From contig QMSS01000012.1 in NCBI GenBank assembly GCA_003649715.1, positions 1-18,588 of the forward strand: a DNA stretch of 18,588 bases, written 5' to 3'. The stretch comes from Thermoplasmata archaeon (lineage in GTDB: Archaea; Thermoplasmatota; E2; DHVEG-1). Below the pieces are notes generated by a model. It did no database searches. It worked only from the letters and a program-made list of their open reading frames with translations, and was not told the DNA's origin. Both the position numbers and the translations under genes were made by a program. This document shows, one piece after another, positions 1-7,000 of this stretch. Position 1 is the stretch's first letter; the number at the start of each line of letters is the position of its first letter.

Positions 1-1
1 A

Positions 2-1309
2 ACATATCGTGGATATCTTACAGAATGGAAAACCTTTTTTCACGATAACTGGAACACAGGATGGTACCATCCAAAGAAACCAAAATGGGAACAAATAGTC
101 TCAACATCTGATCATGTGATACTTAGATGGAGGAATAATACAGAGCAAGATGTCTTGGGGTATAACATATATCGAACCAGTGCAGATCAAAATGGATTTG
201 TTAAGTTGAATAATAGGTTGATACAAGACAATGTGTATGTAGATGAGAATGTAACCTCTGGAGATGGATATTATTATGGTTTAACTGCTGTAGCAGCTTG
301 TGATGTGGAGAGTAAAATGAGTGATGCGGAGTGGGTGGAGGTGGTAGAGAATAATCCACCTTGTACACCTAGTAGACCAGATGGACCGTTGTTTGGTAGA
401 GTAGACATGGAGTACGTGTTTTCAACCAGTGGTGTTGATCCTGATGGGGATGATCTGTTTTATATGTTTGATTGGGGGGATTGCACAAATAGTGGTTGGC
501 TTGGTCCATTTGAATCTGGTGAAACATGCAGTGTGTCTCATGTATGGTGCAGACCGGGTGTGTTTGATGTAAGGGTCGTTGCACGGGATTTGCATGGATG
601 TTGGAGTTACTGGTCAAACAATCATACCATGACGATAAACAATACGTCACCTGAAAAACCAGAAAAACCCTCTGGTAACATTAGTGGAAATGTAGACGTA
701 GAATATACCTACTCTACAAAAACAATGGATCCAGATAATGACCTGGTTTATTATATGTTTGACTGGGGGGATGGAAGTTATAGCAGATGGCTTGGCCCAT
801 TTGAATCTGGTGAAACATGCAGTGCAAAGCATAGTTGGAGTAGATATGGAGTGTATCATGTAAGGGTTATAGCCTGTGATGTTTATGGTTATAAGAGTGT
901 TTGGTCTGAGGAGCTGAATGTCACTATATTAGACGTAAACATTGTTAAGCCTGAAGCGGGGAGATTGTATGTCTTTGGCCGGGAGATAAACCGGAGTTTT
1001 TTCTTTAGAAACACTGCGGTGATGATAGGTAGAACTGAGGTTATAGTTGAGGCATCTGCAGTGGCTGGTGTGGACCATGTGGATTTCTATGTTAATAACA
1101 GGCTGATATTGAGAGACAATGCTAGTCCTTTTAGTTTTATTTGGAAGAGATTGTTTAGCGGCTTTTATTGTTTGAAGGCTGTTGCATATGATAAACAGGG
1201 CAACTATGCTGTAGATGAGGTTAGGGTGCTGTATTGGAGGAGTCATCCATTGTTGTTGACAGCAGGTGTGCTGTCATTATTGCTGTTTCTACAAGGCCAA
1301 GAAGCATAA
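2..1309 (+). CDS. Secreted/surface protein with FN3-like, two PKD and Ig-like domains (5' partial)
   Basis: The reading frame is open to the window edge (codon 2-4 reads Thr), so the N-terminus is missing. A GTG at 116 is internal. Visible order: an FN3-like module (about 110-345, with LGYNIYR and YYYGLTAVA); two PKD-type domains (about 350-640 and 640-930), each with DPD, MFDWGD, WLGPFESGE and a V(F/Y)xVRV strand; then an Ig-like module (about 930-1230, with VDHVDFYVNNRL and YCLKAVAYDKQGN). A short hydrophobic run, about 15 residues, lies five residues from the C-terminus and may be a weak membrane anchor. Both PKD units contain Cys after GE(T), so disulfides are possible. PKD units of this type are common in archaeal S-layer and extracellular adhesion or enzyme proteins. 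No catalytic domain is visible, so the specific role is unknown. The gene is followed by non-coding sequence rather than another plus-strand gene. Confidence 0.85.
   Translation, partial: TYRGYLTEWKTFFHDNWNTGWYHPKKPKWEQIVSTSDHVILRWRNNTEQDVLGYNIYRTSADQNGFVKLNNRLIQDNVYVDENVTSGDGYYYGLTAVAACDVESKMSDAEWVEVVENNPPCTPSRPDGPLFGRVDMEYVFSTSGVDPDGDDLFYMFDWGDCTNSGWLGPFESGETCSVSHVWCRPGVFDVRVVARDLHGCWSYWSNNHTMTINNTSPEKPEKPSGNISGNVDVEYTYSTKTMDPDNDLVYYMFDWGDGSYSRWLGPFESGETCSAKHSWSRYGVYHVRVIACDVYGYKSVWSEELNVTILDVNIVKPEAGRLYVFGREINRSFFFRNTAVMIGRTEVIVEASAVAGVDHVDFYVNNRLILRDNASPFSFIWKRLFSGFYCLKAVAYDKQGNYAVDEVRVLYWRSHPLLLTAGVLSLLLFLQGQEA
498..824 (+). repeat. Internal duplication of a PKD-domain segment
   Basis: Positions 498-533 and 789-824 are identical over 36 bases except for one position (T505 versus C796). 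They lie 291 bp (97 codons) apart, one full PKD unit. The MFDWGD-coding segments just upstream (about 460-480 and 751-771) also match almost exactly, while the rest of the units has diverged considerably. Confidence 0.85.
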
Positions 1310-1340
1310 AAAATGATTATATTTGGGTTGCTAGGGGGGT

Positions 1341-1472
1341 TTAGTTGATTATTTTTTTTTGATGATGTAAAAGATTTTTCTTTATATTCTCTTCAAGAGC
1401 ATATGCCCTATTGAGTAGATCTGGGTTGCGGTTTAACTCGAAACTATGATCAGAAAGCCCTATTCTTGGCAT
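1341..1472 (-). CDS. Possible small protein, 43 aa, unknown function
   Basis: An ATG at 1472-1470 opens 43 codons ending at TAA 1343-1341. The product starts MPRIGLSDHSFELNRN and continues with a charged helix-like part (AYALEENIKKNLLHH). Composition is balanced and hydrophilic, with no low complexity, unlike random AT-rich translation. An in-frame stop sits immediately before the ATG, so this is either a complete small gene or a remnant whose upstream part is lost. No Shine-Dalgarno sequence is obvious and I recognise no family. It lies downstream of two convergent genes. Coding status is uncertain. Confidence 0.3.
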   Translation of the reverse strand: MPRIGLSDHSFELNRNPDLLNRAYALEENIKKNLLHHQKKIIN

Positions 1473-1559
1473 TTAACGAATTTAGAGATCTTTTGGAAAA
1501 TTAGTCTCTTCTTATTACATCGTTTTAATATTTGGGCATCTGACATTATGTATTATGTA

Positions 1560-1599
1560 AAATCTTGAATTATACTTTTTAAGGATCAAGTCAAGATTT
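1560..1599. terminator. Inverted repeat downstream of pantoate kinase
   Basis: Arms aaatcttga (1560-1568) and tcaagattt (1591-1599) are perfect 9-bp complements with a 22-nt spacer. They lie just past the pantoate kinase stop on the minus strand, so a 3'-end hairpin is plausible. The loop is long and there is no strong T-run on that strand, so termination is only a guess. Confidence 0.3.
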
Positions 1600-1622
1600 G
1601 CTTTAAGGTATACTTAATGTAT

Positions 1623-2489
1623 CTATCTTAGAATTCTTGCTCCATATTGGTCGACACTGCATATATATGTTTTTCCAAATGCTGATAGTATTTTGCATAA
1701 CGTGTTGGTTTCCCCGATGGAGAATATGGAGTTGCCTAGCATACACATGCTGCTCATACCAAATTGATTTGCATTGTTTATTGCATCGAGAATTTTTTTG
1801 TTAGCAAGACCTGTTTTTTTGGTGAAGATTTGTGATAATGAAAATAAGTTTTCGATTGATGGTTTTTCAAGTAGTTTTTTTATGCAGTATCTCCCAACAG
1901 CTGTGATTTCGTTTATCTTGTTTTGTGCTGTTAGTATTTTTTGTGTATCCATTTTTTTGCCGGCTATGCATAGCACTAGTTCATATTTTCCTGGTATATG
2001 CTCTATTACGCCCCATGGCGGTAGTCCTGGTTCTCTTCTTATTTCTATTCCTCCGAAACTGCTGGCTATGACGTCACTGAGTCCTGTGTGTAGCTGTATT
2101 TCTGCGTAGTGTGATGCTTTGATTGCTTGTTCTTTTGGTATTTTTAGTATTTTTGCAAGTGCATATGTTGCGCTTAGTGCTCCTGCTCCACTCATACCGA
2201 ATCCTTGTCCAATTGGTAGGTCTAGTTTTGTTTCTACGGTAATGTTCATTGGTGTGTCTCCAATTAGGTGTTTTAATGCTAGTTTTGTAACTGGTGCTTC
2301 TGATTTTTTGTTGTTTATGAAAACTGCTATGTTTTGTTTTTGGGAATATTCTGCGGTTATTTTTGTTGTTGCCCCTAATGTGATGCTTATTCCTGATCCG
2401 CGTGACCCGGTTTTGTTGATGTTTTGTGGTGTATATACTGGTTCGAAGAATCCTGTGATGTGACCAGGTGCGAATGCTGTTGCCTCCAT
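1623..2489 (-). CDS. pok: Pantoate kinase (PoK), GHMP family
   Basis: The gene encodes 288 aa. Archaeal pantoate kinase phosphorylates pantoate to 4-phosphopantoate, which phosphopantothenate synthetase then joins to beta-alanine. This replaces the bacterial PanC/PanK order in CoA synthesis. The N-terminus has the PoK-like AFAPGHITGFFEP segment. The GHMP ATP-binding loop PIGQGFGMSGAGALS spans residues 92-106. SRGSGI near residue 30 is also typical of the family. Length fits the usual 280-300. The ATG at 2489 is preceded on its strand by GAGGA about 7 nt upstream. The gene lies 50 bp downstream of coaBC in the same direction, so co-transcription is likely and the shared pathway supports the call. 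A general GHMP kinase is the alternative, but the neighbour argues against it. Confidence 0.9.
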   Translation of the reverse strand: MEATAFAPGHITGFFEPVYTPQNINKTGSRGSGISITLGATTKITAEYSQKQNIAVFINNKKSEAPVTKLALKHLIGDTPMNITVETKLDLPIGQGFGMSGAGALSATYALAKILKIPKEQAIKASHYAEIQLHTGLSDVIASSFGGIEIRREPGLPPWGVIEHIPGKYELVLCIAGKKMDTQKILTAQNKINEITAVGRYCIKKLLEKPSIENLFSLSQIFTKKTGLANKKILDAINNANQFGMSSMCMLGNSIFSIGETNTLCKILSAFGKTYICSVDQYGARILR

Positions 2490-2539
2490 TAGGTTTCCTC
2501 ACTTATCTCCACATTTTTTGTGTACTAAAATTTGTTTTT

Positions 2540-3739
2540 TTATTTTATTGTATCTAGTATGTGGTCTGCTATTTCTTCTTTTTTTCCCTTCTTATAGATG
2601 GTCTTTCCTTTTTTGTCTACTATTAGTATTTCTGTTTTGTCTGATCCGAATGCAGATAGTGTGTTTCCAACTACGTAGTCTATCTGGTTTTTTTGCAGGA
2701 GGTTGTATGCTTTTTCTTTTAGCAGGTGTTTTTTTTCTTCTGCTTTGAATGCTACTATTGTTGTTTTTTTGTTTGTTGCATGTGTTTTTAGCTGTTGTAG
2801 TATTTTTGGTGTGGGTAGTAGTTGTATTGTTAGTCTTTTTTTTCCTGATGGTATTTTTCCATCTTGTTTTTTTGGCATATAGTCTGCTATTGCTGCGCAT
2901 AGTATTATGTAGTCGTGTTTTTTATTTGTTTTTTTTATTAGTTTGTTTAGGTCATTTGTTGTTTCGAAGTTTTTGACTGTTATGTATTTTGGAGTTTTTT
3001 CTTTTCCGTGTCCATACCATAGTTCTACTTCTGCTCCTCGTTCGAATGCTTTTTTTGCTAGTGCGATGGATGTTTTGCCTGAGCTGCGGTTTGTTAGTAT
3101 TCTTATGTCGTCTATGGGTTCAGCGGTGGCGCCACCTATGATGAGGATCTTTTTGTTTTTGTAGTCTTGTTTTCCTGTTTTTCTTATTACATGTTCAACT
3201 ATTTCTTCTATGTCTGCTATTTTGGCCTTGTTTTTTGTGATGTGTGGTTCTATGAAGGATATGCCCATTTTTTTGCATCTACTGATGTTTTCTTGTAGTG
3301 TTTTGTGGTTGTACATGGAGATATGCATTGCTGGTACGATTATTATTGGTATCTGAGATCCTATTGCTGTGGTTGCGAATGTGGTTACTGGTGTGTCGTC
3401 TATACCGTGTGCTATTTTTGATATGGTGTTTGCCGTGCATGGTGCTATTAGTAGTAGGTCAGCTGGTTTTTTTGTTTTTCCGCAGAAATAGATGTGCTCT
3501 GTTTTTCCAGTTAGTTCTGTAATGGTTTTGTTTCCAGTGGCGAATTCTAGGGAATATGGATGTATTATATGTGTTGCGGATTTTGTCATGACTGGATAGA
3601 CTTCTGCTCCATGCCTTATTAGTTCACGTGCTAGATGTATGGTTTCAACTGCGGCTATGCTTCCGGTTACTCCTAGTACTATTCTTTTTTTGTGGAGTTT
3701 TTTGCTTTTTATATGTCTTATTTCATCTGCAGGATGCAT
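2540..3739 (-). CDS. coaBC: CoaBC: phosphopantothenate-cysteine ligase / phosphopantothenoylcysteine decarboxylase
   Basis: This 399-aa bifunctional enzyme joins cysteine to 4'-phosphopantothenate (nucleotide-dependent, CoaB half) and decarboxylates the product with FMN (CoaC half) to phosphopantetheine. The CoaC flavoprotein half comes first (about 15-190): GVTGSIAAVETI, the TEHIYF segment with the likely active His, PCTANTISKIAHGIDD, and PAMHISMY at the PAMN position. The CoaB half (about 195-399) shows GGATAEPIDDIRILTNRSSG, AAIADYMP and the KIPSGKK substrate lysine region. Length matches full CoaBC. The coding strand is very A-rich, which makes the opposite strand a long run of T-rich spurious ORFs. 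It follows usp by 42 bp and precedes pok by 50 bp, giving a probable usp-coaBC-pok unit. Confidence 0.95.
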   Translation of the reverse strand: MHPADEIRHIKSKKLHKKRIVLGVTGSIAAVETIHLARELIRHGAEVYPVMTKSATHIIHPYSLEFATGNKTITELTGKTEHIYFCGKTKKPADLLLIAPCTANTISKIAHGIDDTPVTTFATTAIGSQIPIIIVPAMHISMYNHKTLQENISRCKKMGISFIEPHITKNKAKIADIEEIVEHVIRKTGKQDYKNKKILIIGGATAEPIDDIRILTNRSSGKTSIALAKKAFERGAEVELWYGHGKEKTPKYITVKNFETTNDLNKLIKKTNKKHDYIILCAAIADYMPKKQDGKIPSGKKRLTIQLLPTPKILQQLKTHATNKKTTIVAFKAEEKKHLLKEKAYNLLQKNQIDYVVGNTLSAFGSDKTEILIVDKKGKTIYKKGKKEEIADHILDTIK

Positions 3740-3781
3740 ATTTTCAGATCACAAAAAGAAGAGAAATATCAAGAAAATGGG

Positions 3782-4222
3782 TTATCTTACAACCATTACA
3801 GAGGTGCTGGCATGTCTTACTATTTTGTCTGTCACGCTTCCTATTAAAAAACGTCCTTCTTTTCCATACCCTTTATATCCAACGACGATGATGTCTACAT
3901 CATATTTTTTTGCGGCTAGTAGTATTTCATCTGCTGCATCTCCTGCCTCTACGACAACATCTACCTTTTTAACACTGTCCTCTATATCTTTTGCTACTTT
4001 ACTGATAGTCTCCATGGCTTTTTCTTTGAATGTGCCTGATTTTACTATGCTGCTTAGATCAATGGTGGGTAGCAGCATTTTTGTGAAGGAGGATTCTACT
4101 AGCTCTGCGGGTATGACGGTTAGAAGTATTATTTCATCGTCACTGTGAGCGCATTTGAGTGCCATCTCAATAGCTTTTTTAGATGCATCTGAGCCATCGT
4201 AGGCAATGAGTATTTTTTTCAT
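3782..4222 (-). CDS. Universal stress protein, UspA family
   Basis: This 146-aa single-domain protein has the Usp fold: MKKILIAYDGSDASKKA at the N-terminus and the ATP-binding signature G-x2-G-x9-G-S near the C-terminus (GYKGYGKEGRFLIGS), followed by TDKIVRHASTSVMVV. The intact signature suggests it binds ATP, as in the MJ0577-type subgroup. Such proteins form cytoplasmic dimers and have no single agreed function. It lies 42 bp upstream of coaBC in the same direction and is probably co-transcribed, although no biochemical link to CoA synthesis is established. The ATG is preceded by gctgataaaaat, a weak match to the anti-Shine-Dalgarno. Confidence 0.93.
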   Translation of the reverse strand: MKKILIAYDGSDASKKAIEMALKCAHSDDEIILLTVIPAELVESSFTKMLLPTIDLSSIVKSGTFKEKAMETISKVAKDIEDSVKKVDVVVEAGDAADEILLAAKKYDVDIIVVGYKGYGKEGRFLIGSVTDKIVRHASTSVMVVR

Positions 4223-4340
4223 ATTTTTATCAGCCGAGAATGGTATATGTCATGCATCTAAAAAACATTTCGTCTAGAATAATTGGATAAAATAGGTGGT
4301 GTTTTGTTTCTAAACCTCTTAATATTTTTCCTCTATCTTT

Positions 4341-4853
4341 TTATTGTTGGCATAGGTAGGATATGAAGTCTGAGAGTGGTAGTCCTTCTTGCCATTTCAT
4401 AATAAAATATCCGTCTTTACTTTGCCTGATCTTTGGTAGACGGTTATGTAAAATCTTTGTTCGTCCTTCTAGTCCATCTATGTTGATGGTAAACAAACGC
4501 CATGCATCTCCCCTATGGCTTTTTAATCGAAATGCATATATGGGCAATGTTTTTGTTTTTTCACATTCTCTGCACATCCTTTCAGCCTGCTTTTGGAGTT
4601 TTCCACTTACGCTGCTAAAATGTATGGTGCTATCAACACTTGTTTTGATTTCAACTAGAAATGATATGTCTCCACGAACTGCTACTAGATCCACGCCTAA
4701 TGATCCTGCGGCACGTACCACAGTAAAAGGTTTCCTGCATATCCTAAAATAACCCTCTTTCTCCTCAGGGGAACAGCTTCTAGTCACCTTTATAAGAGTA
4801 TCCTCTTCGCCCTCTAGTATGCTTTTAAGTTCACGCTCATACTGGCTACTCAT
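4341..4853 (-). CDS. hjc: Holliday junction resolvase, Hjc family (enlarged)
   Basis: This 170-aa protein cuts four-way DNA junctions in recombination and fork repair. The core reads YERELKSILE (acidic residue E6/E8), VVRAAGSLGVDLVAVRGD (D55) and LVEIK (E68, K70), the E...D-(12)-ExK metal-binding pattern of Hjc/Hjr nucleases. It is longer than the usual 120-140 residues. About 25 extra residues (roughly 16-42, including two Cys and a charged stretch) lie between the first helix and the VVR strand, and the C-terminus is extended by about 20 residues (DGYFIMKWQEGLPLSDFISYL). The gene is divergent from the CBS gene and 118 bp upstream of usp. A related restriction-type endonuclease is possible, but the motif spacing after residue 43 is typical Hjc. 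Confidence 0.85.
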   Translation of the reverse strand: MSSQYERELKSILEGEEDTLIKVTRSCSPEEKEGYFRICRKPFTVVRAAGSLGVDLVAVRGDISFLVEIKTSVDSTIHFSSVSGKLQKQAERMCRECEKTKTLPIYAFRLKSHRGDAWRLFTINIDGLEGRTKILHNRLPKIRQSKDGYFIMKWQEGLPLSDFISYLCQQ

Positions 4854-4971
4854 ACAAAAAAGATAAAATACTTCAAAAGGATTTTAATGTTTGGGGAACT
4901 GGTTTCCAAAAAAAATGTTTTACAAACTGACATAGGAGAGGCTGAAAAAAAGAAGTTTGGTGAGAAAAAAC

Positions 4972-5529
4972 ATGAAGACAGATGTTCTTGTGAAGGAGGC
5001 GATGAAAGCCAATCCAGTTATAGTAAAACCAGATATGACAGTATTAGAGGCTGCAAGACTAATGAGAAAACAAAAAATTGGGAATGTAATAGTTGTAGAA
5101 AAAAAACAACCCATTGGCATATTAACTGAGAGCGATATACTAAAAAAGATTGTGGCTGAAAACAAAAACCCTGATGATGTGCAGGTGAAGGATGTGATGA
5201 GCACCCCCATCATAGTGGTTGACCCATACAAGACTGTGGAGGAGGCTATGAAAATCATGGATCGAAGCAACATCAGGAGACTACCAGTGATAGAAAACGG
5301 CAAACTGATAGGTATAATAACACAGAAAGACATATCAAGAATATCACCTGTGCTGCTTGAGATATGCAGAGAATGGAGTGACATAACAGGTGGAAAAGAT
5401 GAGACATACATGAGCGATCAGGTATTCTCCGGGAAATGCGAAGACTGCGGTACATTATCGACTAACTTAAAAAATATAGATGGACGGCTGCTATGTGAAG
5501 ACTGCATCGATGCGCTCAAATACGAATAA
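4972..5529 (+). CDS. Two-CBS-domain protein with C-terminal four-Cys zinc-binding motif
   Basis: From the ATG at 4972 the product is 185 aa. In-frame TTG 4957 and GTG 4960 lie upstream, but GGTGAG at 4959-4964 sits 7 nt before the ATG and makes it the likely start. Two CBS motifs form one Bateman module: VKEAMKANPVIVKPDMTVLE through GILTESDILKKI, then VKDVMSTPIIVVDPYKTVEE through GIITQKDISRI. Such modules usually bind adenosyl ligands (AMP, ATP, SAM) and regulate partners. The last 40 residues carry CEDC-x17-CEDC, a likely zinc-binding knuckle pair that could bind nucleic acid or a protein. Cytoplasmic; no catalytic domain. A second CBS gene follows after 60 bp, so the two may act in one regulatory circuit. 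Confidence 0.88.
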   Translation: MKTDVLVKEAMKANPVIVKPDMTVLEAARLMRKQKIGNVIVVEKKQPIGILTESDILKKIVAENKNPDDVQVKDVMSTPIIVVDPYKTVEEAMKIMDRSNIRRLPVIENGKLIGIITQKDISRISPVLLEICREWSDITGGKDETYMSDQVFSGKCEDCGTLSTNLKNIDGRLLCEDCIDALKYE

Positions 5530-5541
5530 AAAAATTTTTTT
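5528..5541 (+). terminator. A7T7 palindrome at the end of the first CBS gene
   Basis: Seven A followed by seven T form a perfect palindrome that begins in the TAA stop codon. The T7 run fits an archaeal T-tract terminator. The adjoining ttttataac may also serve as the TATA box for the next CBS gene, with the expected start of transcription about 25 nt downstream. Confidence 0.45.
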
Positions 5542-5589
5542 ATAACACATAAAAAAGATGTATTAGGAGATAGGGGTTTGTGCTGATAT

Positions 5590-6378
5590 ATGATTGTGAA
5601 AGAAATAATGACAGAAGATGTTATCTATGTAGATAAAAATGAGGATTTATACCATATCCTCAATCTAATGAAAAAACATGATATTACAAAAATACCTGTG
5701 GTAGAAGACAAAAAACTCATTGGAATAGTAACAGACAACATGATAGCCTACAAACTGGGATCAATAAGAAAAAAAGGAATACCAGCATCAAGACTACATG
5801 CACCACTGGTCACCGAAAAAAAATTCGAAGCTATAGCACCAGAAACAGACATAAAGCATATACTACAAACAGTAGGTAGGCCTGGTCTGACGATGCTTCC
5901 AGTTCTGGAAAACAGAAAACTTGTTGGAGTTGTAACCAAAGCAGATCTACTACCACTTGTCAAAAGCAAAAAACCTGTGAAAGACATAATGAAAACACCA
6001 GTATACACCATATCATCAGAAGACAGAGTGATACATGCTAGGAGAACCATGTTGAACAAAAATATTGCAAGACTACCTGTCGTCAACCATGGAATGCTAC
6101 TGGGGATGATATCAGACAAAGAAATAGCATTTGCCTTTGCCTACATAAAAAAAGACTTCCCACTAGGGCATCAAAAACATCAGCTAGAAAACCTACTAGT
6201 AAAAGATGTTATGAAAACACCAGCTATATGGATAAAACCATCTCTAACAGTACAAGATGCAGCAAAAACCATGATCAAACACAACATAGGAGCATTACCA
6301 GTCATAGAAAACAATCAACTCATAGGTATTGTCACCAGAACAGATCTTATAAAAACCATAACATCAGATCCCACATAA
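5590..6378 (+). CDS. Four-CBS-domain protein
   Basis: The 262-aa product consists of four CBS motifs and nothing else: VKEIMTEDVIYVDKNEDLY; PLVTEKKFEAIAPETDIKH; VKDIMKTPVYTISSEDRVIH; and VKDVMKTPAIWIKPSLTVQD. Each is followed by a PVV/PVL/PVI-x-GIVT type strand. Two Bateman modules are expected to form a ligand-binding disc, probably for adenine nucleotides. The ATG at 5590 is the first possible start because an in-frame TGA lies two codons upstream. A purine-rich aggagataggggt lies 12-25 nt before it, rather far for a standard ribosome binding site. Motif 2 lacks the usual VKDVM lead-in and is the most diverged. Partner and ligand are unknown; the neighbouring CBS-zinc protein is a candidate partner. 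Confidence 0.9.
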   Translation: MIVKEIMTEDVIYVDKNEDLYHILNLMKKHDITKIPVVEDKKLIGIVTDNMIAYKLGSIRKKGIPASRLHAPLVTEKKFEAIAPETDIKHILQTVGRPGLTMLPVLENRKLVGVVTKADLLPLVKSKKPVKDIMKTPVYTISSEDRVIHARRTMLNKNIARLPVVNHGMLLGMISDKEIAFAFAYIKKDFPLGHQKHQLENLLVKDVMKTPAIWIKPSLTVQDAAKTMIKHNIGALPVIENNQLIGIVTRTDLIKTITSDPT

Positions 6379-6436
6379 CCTCCCTCTCCTTCCTCAATTA
6401 TCGTCTCCAATATTGATCCATTTCCATTATACTTCA

Positions 6437-6445
6437 CCTTTTTTA
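6437..6445 (+). terminator. T-tract after the four-CBS gene
   Basis: A ccttttttag tract follows the gene by about 60 bp, after a pyrimidine-rich stretch (6379-6396). It fits an archaeal oligo-T terminator. No stem is evident. Confidence 0.3.
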
Positions 6446-6501
6446 GTCAAATAAAAAAATGTGTTTTCCGTCACCCGATATAAACTGCCTTTATCAGCTC
6501 C

Positions 6502-6510
6502 ATATAAAAG
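6502..6510 (+). promoter_or_regulatory. TATA box of the zinc-ribbon gene
   Basis: The sequence atataaaag lies about 45 nt upstream of the ATG at 6551. Transcription would begin near 6528-6535, leaving a short leader with aggtt close to the start codon. Confidence 0.5.
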
Positions 6511-6550
6511 ATTTTAAGTAAAACAAAAATCATTCCTAAAAACAGGTTAT

Positions 6551-6952
6551 ATGAGTTATTATATTCCATCTGGTGAAAAAATTGAGAAAGCCTTGAACAA
6601 GGTTCTAAAAAGATTCCGTACAGTTTCTTCTCAGCATAGACTGCAACAACTAGTTAAAAAAGAGTTAAAAGCAAAGAAGGGAGAACAAGTTGGAGTAAGT
6701 GAGACTAGGTTACGTCATATTGCTATAAACAGTGGTCTTGTTGATCTTGAAATACATACACGTGAGGGGGATCCTAACAAGATACTCGCCAGATGTCCTG
6801 TATGTGAGTCATCTCTAAAAAGAGTTAAAAACCTCACCATATGGGGTGGACAGGTTACTATAGAGTTTACCTGCCCCATTTGTGGTTATTGGACTGGAAA
6901 GAAAAAAAGGATACCAACTAGATATATTTTTCATCTAAAGAAGGGGAAATAA
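6551..6952 (+). CDS. Conserved small archaeal-type protein with C-terminal zinc ribbon
   Basis: This 133-aa protein has a basic N-terminal half of predicted helices (IEKALNKVLKRF, HRLQQLVKKELKAK, ETRLRHIAINSGLVDLEIHT) that looks like a winged-helix or other helix-turn-helix fold. The C-terminal half has CPVC-x24-CPIC, followed by GYWTGKKKRIPTRY, a zinc ribbon with basic flanks. The charge and zinc ribbon suggest binding to nucleic acid, as a transcription or translation factor, but I do not recognise a named family. It has its own promoter and is convergent with the peptidase gene. The ATG at 6551 has aggttat immediately upstream, and no alternative start is better. Confidence 0.82.
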   Translation: MSYYIPSGEKIEKALNKVLKRFRTVSSQHRLQQLVKKELKAKKGEQVGVSETRLRHIAINSGLVDLEIHTREGDPNKILARCPVCESSLKRVKNLTIWGGQVTIEFTCPICGYWTGKKKRIPTRYIFHLKKGK

Positions 6953-6962
6953 AACTAAAAAG

Positions 6963-6981
6963 CTGGAGGATATTTTTCCAG
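6963..6981. terminator. Hairpin between convergent genes
   Basis: ctgga (6963-6967) pairs with tccag (6977-6981), and two G-T pairs extend the stem inward. It lies 10 bp past the zinc-ribbon stop and 20 bp from the end of the convergent peptidase gene, and a T9 run sits at about 6992-7000. It may serve as a terminator. Confidence 0.35.
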
Positions 6982-7000
6982 ATTATATTGATTATTTTTT

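Larger units (their letters stand above)
1310..1622. other. Intergenic region between convergent genes
   Basis: This 313-bp stretch separates the PKD protein (+) from pantoate kinase (-). It contains a G-run (1335-1340), a T9 run (1352-1360), a possible 43-codon minus-strand ORF (1341-1472) and an inverted repeat at 1560-1599. No tRNA-like fold, transposase fragment or clear promoter was recognised. Confidence 0.6.

Noticed and set aside
1360..1545. tgatga-like and ctga-like elements considered as a C/D box RNA
   Set aside because: Spacing is wrong, there is no paired D'/C' set, and no terminal stem was found.
2518..3522. Several plus-strand ORFs of 70-110 codons rich in Leu, Phe, Val and Cys opposite coaBC
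   Set aside because: They are antisense readings of the A-rich coaBC coding strand, which carries clear motifs throughout. Their low-complexity composition is a by-product of T-rich sequence.
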